From Arenimonas sp. (GTDB lineage Bacteria; Pseudomonadota; Gammaproteobacteria; Xanthomonadales; Xanthomonadaceae): a stretch of 33,171 nucleotides of DNA. Position 1 is the first letter of the stretch. Each line of letters opens with the position of its first letter. This document shows positions 17,401 to 23,942 of the stretch, in pieces. The DNA is taken from positions 1 to 33,171 of the forward strand of contig NZ_JAIBFH010000118.1 of NCBI RefSeq assembly GCF_019459675.1, in the 5' to 3' direction. Below the pieces are notes generated by a model. The model did no database searches and was not told the origin of the DNA. It saw only the letters and a list, made by a program, of their open reading frames with translations. The translations under genes were made by a program, and so were the position numbers.

Positions 17401-20160
17401 GTGGACCTGGTGATCTGGAACGAAGACCAGGCGGGCTACCGGCAGGCGCTGCAGGACCTGATCATGGGCCTGATCGGCGTGGGCGTGGAGGCGCAGGTGT
17501 TCGATCGCCCCGGCGGCATCTTCGTGCGCCCGGCGCAGCAGATATCGCACGAAGACCGGATCCTGCTGCAGTCGGTGGCGCGCGTGATCGTCAGCGACGC
17601 CGACGGCAGCCTGGCCGACCAGGTCGGCCGACGCCCGCAGGTGGCCGCGCCGATGCCGCTGCTGGCCACGGCGGCGACGCCGCCGCCGGCCGGCGCGGAC
17701 GATGAGTCCGCCGTGCTGCCGCCGATGCCCGCGCTGCAGTTCGACAACGGCCTCGGCGGCTTCAGCGCCGACGGGCGCGAGTACGTGGTGCGCCTGCTGC
17801 CGGGGCGTGAAACCCCCGCGCCGTGGTCGAACGTGCTCGCCAACCCGCAGTTCGGCACCGTAGTGACCGAAAGTGGCAGCAGCTACACCTGGGCCGAGAA
17901 CGCCCACGAATTCCGGCTCACGCCCTGGCATAACGACCCGGTCGGCGACACCGGCGGCGAAGCGTTCTACCTGCGCGACGAGGACAGCGGCCGGCACTGG
18001 TCGCCCAGCCCGCTGCCGCGCCGCGGCGAAGGCGAATACCGCACGCGACACGGCTTCGGCTACACCGTCTACGAGCACGTCGAGGACGGCATCGCCAGTG
18101 AACTGTGGGTGTACGTGGCGCGCCACGACGCGGTGAAGTTCAGCGTGCTCAAGCTGCGCAACCTGTCAGGCCGCCGGCGCGACCTGTCGGTGACCGGCTA
18201 CGTGGAGTGGGTGCTGGGCGACCTGCGCGCCCGTTCGCACCTGCACGTGGTCACCGAGCGAGAAATCGAGACCGGCCTGATGACCGCGCGCAATGCCTAC
18301 AGCGACGAGTTCGGCGGGCGCGTGGCCTTCTTCGACGCCGACGCCGACGCCACGGGCAGCGAAGCGCGCTGGGGCGAAGGCAGCGTGACCGGCGACCGCA
18401 ACGAGTTCCTGGGCCGCAACGGCAGCCTGGCGGCGCCGGCCGCGCTGCGGCGCGAAGCGCTGTCGGGCCGCTGCGGCGCGGGGCTGGATCCGTGCACGGC
18501 GATCCAGCGGCCGGTCACGCTGGCCGTCGGCGCCGAGAGCCAGGTCGTGTTCCGGCTGGGCCTGGGCCATGACGCCGCCGATGCGCAGCAGCTCGCGCAG
18601 CGCCACCGGGGCGGTGATGCCGCGCGCCGCGAGCTCGAGGCCGTGCAGGCCTATTGGACCCAGACCCTCGGCGCCGTGCAGGTGCACACGCCCGAGCCCG
18701 CGCTGGACCTGCTGGCCAACGGCTGGCTGCTCTATCAGACCATCGCCTGCCGGTACCACGCGCGCAGCGGCTTCTACCAGTCGGGTGGCGCCTACGGCTT
18801 CCGCGACCAGCTGCAGGACACGATGGCCATGCTGCACGCCGAGCCCGCGCTGGCGCGCGAGCACCTGCTGCGTTGCGCCGCGCACCAGTTCAGCCAGGGC
18901 GACGTGCAGCACTGGTGGCACCCGCCGCTGGACCGCGGCGTGCGCACGCGCTGCTCGGACGACTACCTCTGGCTACCGCTGGCCGCCTGCCGCTACGTCG
19001 AGACCACCGGCGACGGCGCGGTGATGGACGAGCGCGTGCACTACCTCGAGGGGCGCACGGTGAACGCCGACGAAGAGTCCTACTATGACCTGCCGATGCG
19101 CTCGGGCGAGATCGAGACGGTTTACGGGCATTGCGTGCGCTCGCTGCAGCGCGGGCTGTCGCTGCTGGGCGAACGCGGCCTGCCGCTGATCGCCACCGGC
19201 GACTGGAACGACGGCATGAACCGCGTCGGCGAAGGCGGCAAGGGCGAAAGCGTCTGGCTGGGGTTCTTCCTGCACGACGCGCTGCTGCGCTTCAGCCCGC
19301 TGGCGCGTTCGCGCGGCGACGGCGTGTTCGCCGACCGCTGCCTGGATGCCGCCGAGGCGCTGCGCCAGAACCTCGAAACCCACGGCTGGGACGGCGCCTG
19401 GTACCGGCGCGCCTGGTTCGACGACGGCACGCCGCTGGGATCGACCAGCAGCCCTGAGTGCCGCATCGACTCGATCGCGCAGAGCTGGTCGGTGCTGTCG
19501 GGAGCCGGCGATCCGGCGCGCGCACGCCAGGCGATGGCCTCGCTGAGCGAACACTTGGTGCGGCGCGACACCGGCGTGGTGCAGCTGCTGGACCCGCCGT
19601 TCGACAAGACGCCCAAGGACCCGGGCTACATCCGCGGCTACGTGCCGGGCGTGCGCGAGAACGGCGGGCAGTACACGCATGCCGCGATCTGGGCGACGAT
19701 GGCCTTCGCCGAACTGGGCGACCGGGAGCGGGCCTGGGAGCTGCTGCGCATGATCAACCCGATCAACCATGCCCTCGATGCCGCCCAGGCCGCGGTGTAC
19801 AAGGTGGAGCCCTACGTGGTGGCCGCCGATGTGTACGCGGTGGCGCCGCACGTGGGCCGCGGTGGCTGGACCTGGTACACCGGCTCGGCGGGCTGGATGT
19901 ACCGGCTGATGACCGAATCGCTGCTGGGCCTGCGCCGCGAGGGCGACACGCTGCGCCTCACGCCCTGCCTGCCGGCGGACTGGCCCGGGTTCGAGATGGA
20001 CTATCGCTTCGGCACCAGCGTCTATCGGCTGCAGGTCGTGCAGGCGGTGGGCGCCACGCCCGGCATGGTGCTCGATGGCGTCGCGCTGCCGGGCCTGGTG
20101 CTGCCGCTGCGCGACGATGGCGTCGAACACCGCGTACACGTCACGCTGGCGGCGCCTTGA
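11485..20160 (+). CDS. ndvB: Cyclic beta-1,2-glucan synthase (NdvB/Cgs type; GT84, glycoamylase-like and GH94 domains)
   Basis: ORF of about 2890 aa. GT84 part VVGDTNRLGHVRYVITLDTDTQLPRD...RRHRWIRGDWQLLPWLLP. Glycoamylase-like segment (WGISESGYNTVDARMNYQYRAFGVPGLGLQRG). GH94 phosphorylase part with IATGDWNDGMNRVG and GYVPGVRENGGQYTHAAIW. Start 11485 or 11419. Confidence 0.93.
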   Translation: MPSATALIRLRIRLRRLLAGPVRQRSRNLADPPVRVRLLSAEQLGERGADLARSHTVDPKARTDRLLRRLVDNQLVIGNAVAMLEEAVQSQRRLTPAGEWLIDNIHLVEEQVRIARRHFPKGYSRELPQLASGPSAGFPRVYDIALTAISHGDGRIDTEGLSGLVAAYQKVTPLGLGELWALPIMLRLALIENLRRISVRIIADRADRNLADEWADRLIDVAQTDPKHLVLVLADMVRSGPPMASSFVAELVRRLHGQGAALVMPLAWIEQWLADAGHGTEHLVQVENQHQAADQVSVSNAIGSVRYLGMMDWREFVEAMSLVEHRLREDPAGTYGQMDFATRDQYRHVVERLARRGKRPEVDVAAAAVALAQARADEAGTEDVRAHVGYYLIEAGLAQLQHQVAPRRHRFGARDASIGAAPMSLYLLPIAAMVSLSTWGLLGSADGALAGRWLSLLAIALAVVAFSELGISLVNWIATQRVLPRTLPRLDFSKGIPPHARTLVVVPTMFGNTATLAALVEALEVRFLANRDENLHFALLTDFFDADAAVMPGDDALLDAAQREIDALNLRYAPEHRNRFFLFHRPRLWNERERRFIAYERKRGKLAALNRLLRRGKGDDFLRVVGDTNRLGHVRYVITLDTDTQLPRDAGRKFAGTLAHPLNRARFDEKRNRVTRGYGILQPRVGSTMSGQRRSWYARIHGTEPGLDPYTRAVSDVYQDLFAEGSFVGKGIYDVDAFEHSLHQRFPDNSVLSHDLLEGCYIRAGLVSDVQLYEDYPARYSVDVKRRHRWIRGDWQLLPWLLPSVPRGDGRRERNPLSALSRGKILDNLRRSLVPTAMVGLLLLGWLALPAPLAWTLWVLSILFLPPLLAGLRGLLLKPQEMTLATHLRQAAAALVEGLRRAPVMLACLPYESWFSLDAIARTLWRLAVSRRHLLQWAPSSEVERTAATGWWASVRSMAIAPVSAVAVGLVVQRFNPAALWVALPVLALWFASPLLMEWLGRPRARKAAALSSGQSDFLGRLARRTWLFFETHVGPDDHWLPPDNMQEHPAPVVAHRTSPTNIGLALLANLTALDFGYLSAGGMAARTAATLATLQSLPRYRGHFYNWYDTQTLEPLPPRYLSSVDSGNLAGHLATLRQGLLALPAQPVISPRLFQGLADTFGLLSEAMGSALPLDGSEPLATLQAAIALPPQSIEATHARLEQFASQARRLVDMAQGQGDEARFWAGVLLEQCLLASQDLLVFAPWLEHGDAAPALPWSDRIPSLTEIASLGDGDDAQGQGHVAAVVRLARTRLRELARLADVAADCGRMDFGFLYDPTRELLSIGYCVDDRRLDSGYYDLLASEARLGSFVAIAQGQLPQESWFALGRLLTAFDGHQALLSWSGSMFEYLMPQLVMPSYEGTLLDETARASVERQIAYGRDRGVPWGISESGYNTVDARMNYQYRAFGVPGLGLQRGLGQDLVIAPYASMLALMVAPEEACSNLQRLEADGYGGRFGLYEAIDFTPARLPRGQKSAIVRSYMAHHQGMGLLSLSYLLHDQPMQRRFSADPEFQATLLLLQERVPRTGTFHPHVGEVIGVSVGTEPDANQLRIFRTPDTVRPAVQMLSNGRYHVLVTGAGGGHSRLREMAVTRWREDPTRDHWGNFCYLRDVSSGEFWSTAYQPACVPVEGYEAIFSDAKAEFRGRHLDFETHTEIAVSAEDDIELRRLVITNRGRTPREIEITSYAEVVLAPAISDELHPAFSNLFVQTELLPAKQAILCTRRPRAHDEVPPWMFQLMAVHNADVVEISYESDRARFIGRGNTLARPDALTRDRRLSGSQGSVLDPIVATRCRIVLAPEQTATIDMVMGVGADRTECTALIDKYRDRHLADRVFDLAWTHSQVVRRQIDASQADAQLYERLAGLVLYAHPAMRAAPSLLLQNRRGQSGLWGHAISGDLPIVLLKIADAANIELVRQLVQAHAYWRLKGLAVDLVIWNEDQAGYRQALQDLIMGLIGVGVEAQVFDRPGGIFVRPAQQISHEDRILLQSVARVIVSDADGSLADQVGRRPQVAAPMPLLATAATPPPAGADDESAVLPPMPALQFDNGLGGFSADGREYVVRLLPGRETPAPWSNVLANPQFGTVVTESGSSYTWAENAHEFRLTPWHNDPVGDTGGEAFYLRDEDSGRHWSPSPLPRRGEGEYRTRHGFGYTVYEHVEDGIASELWVYVARHDAVKFSVLKLRNLSGRRRDLSVTGYVEWVLGDLRARSHLHVVTEREIETGLMTARNAYSDEFGGRVAFFDADADATGSEARWGEGSVTGDRNEFLGRNGSLAAPAALRREALSGRCGAGLDPCTAIQRPVTLAVGAESQVVFRLGLGHDAADAQQLAQRHRGGDAARRELEAVQAYWTQTLGAVQVHTPEPALDLLANGWLLYQTIACRYHARSGFYQSGGAYGFRDQLQDTMAMLHAEPALAREHLLRCAAHQFSQGDVQHWWHPPLDRGVRTRCSDDYLWLPLAACRYVETTGDGAVMDERVHYLEGRTVNADEESYYDLPMRSGEIETVYGHCVRSLQRGLSLLGERGLPLIATGDWNDGMNRVGEGGKGESVWLGFFLHDALLRFSPLARSRGDGVFADRCLDAAEALRQNLETHGWDGAWYRRAWFDDGTPLGSTSSPECRIDSIAQSWSVLSGAGDPARARQAMASLSEHLVRRDTGVVQLLDPPFDKTPKDPGYIRGYVPGVRENGGQYTHAAIWATMAFAELGDRERAWELLRMINPINHALDAAQAAVYKVEPYVVAADVYAVAPHVGRGGWTWYTGSAGWMYRLMTESLLGLRREGDTLRLTPCLPADWPGFEMDYRFGTSVYRLQVVQAVGATPGMVLDGVALPGLVLPLRDDGVEHRVHVTLAAP

Positions 20161-21023
20161 ACGACGCTGGCGCACACGCCGCGGCCCAGCGACTTCGCCC
20201 GCGCGGACGCACGCGCTGGTGCCCGCGATGGAGCCTGCCGCTGCGCCCGGTGCTGCCCGCCCTGCTGCTGCTGGGCGCCGCCGCGTCCGCCGCCGAACCC
20301 GCCGCGACGCGCACGGTGTATCGCTGCCTGCGCGACGGCAGCGTCAGCCTGGCGTCGGCGCCCGAGCCCGGATCGCGCTGCACCGCGATCACCTACGACG
20401 CCAATGCCGCCAAGCTGCCCGACCTGTGGCGCCTGCCCGGTGCGCAGCGCGGCCAGCTCTACCAGCGCCAGCAGGATGGCCGCACCGTGTACAGCACCCG
20501 CAAGCTGCCCGGCTCCACGCCGGTGCTGGCTTTCAGCATCCCCGCGCCGCCGGGCGCGAAGGCGCACGTGGGCCTGGGCCAGCTGGGTCCACCGCGGCTG
20601 GACGTGTTCCGCGCCGAGTTCCAGGCCGCCTCACGGCTGACCGGCGTGGACGAATCGTGGCTGCGCGCCATTGCCCACGTAGAGAGCGGCTTCGACGCCA
20701 CGGCCGTGTCGCCCAAGGGCGCGCAGGGCGTGATGCAGCTGATGCCCGATACCGCGGCCGCCTGGCAGGTGACGGATCCGTTCAACGCCAACCAGTCCAT
20801 CCAGGCCGGCGCGCGCGAACTGCGCCAGCTCAGCCTGGCCTACGACGGCGAGCTGGCGCGCGTGGCCGCGGCCTACAACGCCGGCGCCGGCACGGTGGCG
20901 AAATACGGCGGCATGCCGCCCTATGCCGAAACCCAGCAATACGTCGCCAACGTGCTGGAGCTGGACGAAAGCTACCGCGCCGCGCTGGCGAGAAAACCGC
21001 GCGCACCGCAGCGTCGGCGCTAA
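20157..21023 (+). CDS. Lytic transglycosylase (SLT domain) with N-terminal DUF4124-like segment; probable TTG start
   Basis: VDESWLRAIAHVESGFDATAVSPKGAQGVMQLMPDTAAAWQV and VAAAYNAGAGTVAKYGGMPPYAETQQYVANVL. The only reasonable start upstream of the signal-like LPALLLLGAAASAAEPA is TTG, overlapping the ndvB TGA. Confidence 0.85.
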   Translation: MNDAGAHAAAQRLRPRGRTRWCPRWSLPLRPVLPALLLLGAAASAAEPAATRTVYRCLRDGSVSLASAPEPGSRCTAITYDANAAKLPDLWRLPGAQRGQLYQRQQDGRTVYSTRKLPGSTPVLAFSIPAPPGAKAHVGLGQLGPPRLDVFRAEFQAASRLTGVDESWLRAIAHVESGFDATAVSPKGAQGVMQLMPDTAAAWQVTDPFNANQSIQAGARELRQLSLAYDGELARVAAAYNAGAGTVAKYGGMPPYAETQQYVANVLELDESYRAALARKPRAPQRRR

Positions 21024-21056
21024 CGTGATTCGCATCCCCCCACCGGAGAACGCACC

Positions 21057-21515
21057 ATGAGCGAAACCATCTACGACGCCCTGCGCGAAAGCCACGAGAC
21101 CCAGCGCTCGCTGTGCCGCAAACTGCTGCGCTCCAAGGCCGGCGACCCACGCCGCGCCGAACTCTTCCGCGAACTGCGCATCGAGCTGGCCGCGCACGCC
21201 GCCTCCGAGGAACGCTTCCTCTACGCGCCCATCCTGATGTTCGACGCCGGCCTGGACGTGTCGCGCCACGCGCTGCACGAACACCACCAGATGGACGAAC
21301 TGGTGGAAAAGCTGCAGGAGGGTGAGCCGGGCGACCGCGGCTGGATGGCCACCGCCAAGGCGCTCTCGCACAAGGTGCACCACCACCTGCGCGAGGAAGA
21401 AAAGAAGTTCTTCCAGGTGTCGGGCAAGATCCTGGGCACGCGCGAGAAGGTGTCGCTGGCCAGGAAGTACCGCAAGGACTTCGCGCGCATGCAGAAGACG
21501 CTGCGGGCCAGCTGA
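21057..21515 (+). CDS. Hemerythrin HHE cation-binding domain protein
   Basis: ESHETQRSLCRKLL, ELAAHAASEERFLYAPIL, HALHEHHQMDELVEKL, VHHHLREEEKKFFQ: spaced H/E ligands of HHE four-helix proteins. Confidence 0.93.
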   Translation: MSETIYDALRESHETQRSLCRKLLRSKAGDPRRAELFRELRIELAAHAASEERFLYAPILMFDAGLDVSRHALHEHHQMDELVEKLQEGEPGDRGWMATAKALSHKVHHHLREEEKKFFQVSGKILGTREKVSLARKYRKDFARMQKTLRAS

Positions 21516-21647
21516 GCGGGCAGGCAAACACGCGCTGAACCGGACGCCGGGGCCGGCGCACTGGGCCACCTTGCCCGGGGCAAGACAATGACCGTGCTGC
21601 AGGCGCATCCTTGCAGGGTGGGCGCAGGAACACTGGGGAGAAGCGCG

Positions 21648-22748
21648 ATGGGCAGTGTGGAGTCGGGATCCGGCGGCCAATCGGACTGGGGTTCGCGCCA
21701 GCACGTCCATACGCTGCTGTTGATGGCGGTTACGGTTGCCGGTCTGTATCTGTGTTTTGAGATCGTGGCCCCGTTCGTTCCCGCCATGGCCGGTGCATTG
21801 GGGTTGGCGGTGCTGTTTGCACCCCTGCACCGATGGCTGGAGCGTCGTCTTGGTGCCGGCAACCTGGCGACAGCCATCAGCGTTCTGGTGGTAGCGCTGA
21901 TCGTGGTGGTGCCGGTGCTGGTGGTTGCCAACCGCCTGATCAATGAACTTGGCCGCGGCGCGGGTTCACTCCAGGCGATGGTGGAATCAGGCAGCTGGCG
22001 CGCTGCCTTCGACAAACACGCGCTGCTGGCGCCCGTGGGTCATTGGCTGGACAGACAGGTTGACCTGGTCGCCGTCGTCGCCCCCGTCGCCAGCTGGCTG
22101 ACCAGCACCGGCACATCGCTGGTCAAGGGTTCGATGGTCCAGGCGATCAGCGTTGTTCTGGTTTTCTACATGCTCTTTTACATGCTCCGTGACCGTGCAG
22201 CCGCCATGCAGTCGCTGCGCTCACTCTCGCCGCTGTCGCCGCACGACATGAGCCGGCTGTTTTCCAATGTCACCGACACCGTGCATGCCACGGTCTATGG
22301 AACGCTGGTCGTGTCCGTGATTCAGGGCGCCCTGGGCGGCTTGATGTTCTGGTGGCTTGGGCTGCCCGAGCCGCTGGTCTGGGGCGTGGTGATGGGATTG
22401 CTGGCCGTGGTGCCGGTGCTGGGCGCATTCGTGATCTGGGTCCCGGCCGCCATCTTCCTGGCGCTGGATGGCCAGGTTGGCAGCGCGCTGCTGCTTGCCG
22501 CCTGGGGTGCCATCGTCGTCGGCGGGATCGACAACCTGCTGTATCCCATGCTGGTCGGCAATCGGCTGAGAATGCACACGCTGGTCGCCTTCGTCTCGAT
22601 CGTGGGCGGGCTCATCATCTTCGGGCCGGCCGGCTTGATCCTCGGCCCGGTGGTGTTCACCGTGACCCGGCTGCTGCTCCAGGTGTGGAGGCGGCCAACA
22701 CCCGAGGCTCCGACAAGTGCGCTTGGCCCGGCGCCGGAACCGGACTGA
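21648..22748 (+). CDS. AI-2E (PerM/YdiK) family transporter
   Basis: Multiple TM segments with GLVVQ-like and VPVLGAFVIWVPAAIFLALDGQ...GIDNLLYPMLVGNRLRMHTLVAFVSIVGGLIIFGPAGLILGPVV, characteristic of the family. Start 21648 or 21588. Confidence 0.9.
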   Translation: MGSVESGSGGQSDWGSRQHVHTLLLMAVTVAGLYLCFEIVAPFVPAMAGALGLAVLFAPLHRWLERRLGAGNLATAISVLVVALIVVVPVLVVANRLINELGRGAGSLQAMVESGSWRAAFDKHALLAPVGHWLDRQVDLVAVVAPVASWLTSTGTSLVKGSMVQAISVVLVFYMLFYMLRDRAAAMQSLRSLSPLSPHDMSRLFSNVTDTVHATVYGTLVVSVIQGALGGLMFWWLGLPEPLVWGVVMGLLAVVPVLGAFVIWVPAAIFLALDGQVGSALLLAAWGAIVVGGIDNLLYPMLVGNRLRMHTLVAFVSIVGGLIIFGPAGLILGPVVFTVTRLLLQVWRRPTPEAPTSALGPAPEPD

Positions 22749-22751
22749 CCA

Positions 22752-22802
22752 GAGCTGGCCAAGGACTTTGCGCGCCTGCAGAAAAGCCTGCGCGCAGGCT
22801 GA
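22752..22802 (+). pseudogene. Remnant of a hemerythrin 3' end (paralog of 21057-21515)
   Basis: ELAKDFARLQKSLRAG* matches the C-terminus KDFARMQKTLRAS* of the upstream hemerythrin. The DNA is also alike: AAGGACTTYGCGCGC.TGCAGAAR... to TGA. Confidence 0.65.
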
Positions 22803-22811
22803 GCCGACGCC

Positions 22812-23789
22812 TCAGGCAAGCGGCATCGTCCGGTCAGCGCGGCAGGCCTGGTCGTGCAGTTCACGCACGGCCTCGACGCCGGCGTCCACGGTGCCATCGC
22901 CCAGGTCGGCGACGTGGCCGCAGGACGCGTAGTCCTGGGACACAAGCTCATACACGGCGATCCATGCCTCGCGGTCGGGCAGGCTCGCGGGGTTCACCGG
23001 CCACACGCCGGGCCTGGGCTTGATGTGGGTTTCGACGCCGATGCGCCAGGGCTTGGGGCTGATGCGCGCGCGGAAGCAGCGCTGGCGCTGGCACATGCGC
23101 ACGTAGAGCTTGTCGGCCTTCACTGCGTGGAAGAAGGCCGCGACCTCGGGATCACCGGGATCGAAGCGGCGATGCATGGCGAGCGTCCGCAACCCGGCGG
23201 GCGTGCGGTACAGGCGCAGGCGCCAGCCCGGATGGGCAGCCACGAACGCCTCCACGCGGCGAAGCGCCGCCTGCTGCGGGCCACCGCTGGCCCGCAGGCG
23301 CAGCGCGAGCAGCGCCTTGGCGACGGCCCAGCCGAGCAACAGCGCCACGACCATTGCGACGGCCGCCGCGCCCCAGCCACCGTAGGCCTTCCCGCCCCAG
23401 GCTGCGCCCAGCACCAGCGCGCCGACCACGGGCACCAGCAGGGCCGGGCCGGGCTCGTTCTCAAAATCAATGTCGGCGAAGAACACGTCGGGCGTGTTGA
23501 GACAGCGCGCGCCGTAGGCATTGCGGGTGATCACCGTCTCCCCGTGGCGCTCGAGCACCTGTTCGCGGATCGGCACGCCGTCGGCGCCGTTGTAGGGCAC
23601 CTTGGGCTCGCGCCGCACCAGGGTTTCGCCGGACAGGATGCGGGCAAGGGCCTCGTCGGCGCGGGCCTGGGCATTGCGCGCCGCGTCCTCGTCGCTCACG
23701 AGCGACCAGCCGAAGCGCCGCACGGTCACCTGCCTGCCCTTTTCACGATGCCTTGCGCTGGCTTCGGCCCAGAAAGACGGAATCAGCAT
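22812..23789 (-). CDS. Uncharacterised membrane protein with conserved-looking flanking soluble segments
   Basis: MLIPSFWAEASARHREKGRQVTVRRFGWS...DVFFADIDFENEPG - two TM helices - WRLRLYRTPAGLRTLAMHRRFDPGDP...CFRARISPKPWRIGVETHIKPRPG. Start MLIPSF at 23789 rather than 23900. Confidence 0.8.
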   Translation of the reverse strand: MLIPSFWAEASARHREKGRQVTVRRFGWSLVSDEDAARNAQARADEALARILSGETLVRREPKVPYNGADGVPIREQVLERHGETVITRNAYGARCLNTPDVFFADIDFENEPGPALLVPVVGALVLGAAWGGKAYGGWGAAAVAMVVALLLGWAVAKALLALRLRASGGPQQAALRRVEAFVAAHPGWRLRLYRTPAGLRTLAMHRRFDPGDPEVAAFFHAVKADKLYVRMCQRQRCFRARISPKPWRIGVETHIKPRPGVWPVNPASLPDREAWIAVYELVSQDYASCGHVADLGDGTVDAGVEAVRELHDQACRADRTMPLA

Positions 23790-23942
23790 GGTCTTGCCCG
23801 GTAGTAATCGGCTCAGCGGGCAATCTAGTGCATTGCTGCGATTGCCGCACCCGCCGCAGGGAACTGCGACTTTGGTCGGGGCCACGCCGGGCCCGCGCAC
23901 GGGCGCTAGACTGCGGTCCCCGGGTGCGCGGAAGGAGGGTCC

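Noticed and set aside
19458-20156. N-terminal part of the 521-aa ORF ending at 21023
   Set aside because: Out-of-frame reading of the ndvB 3' end; the transglycosylase starts near 20157.
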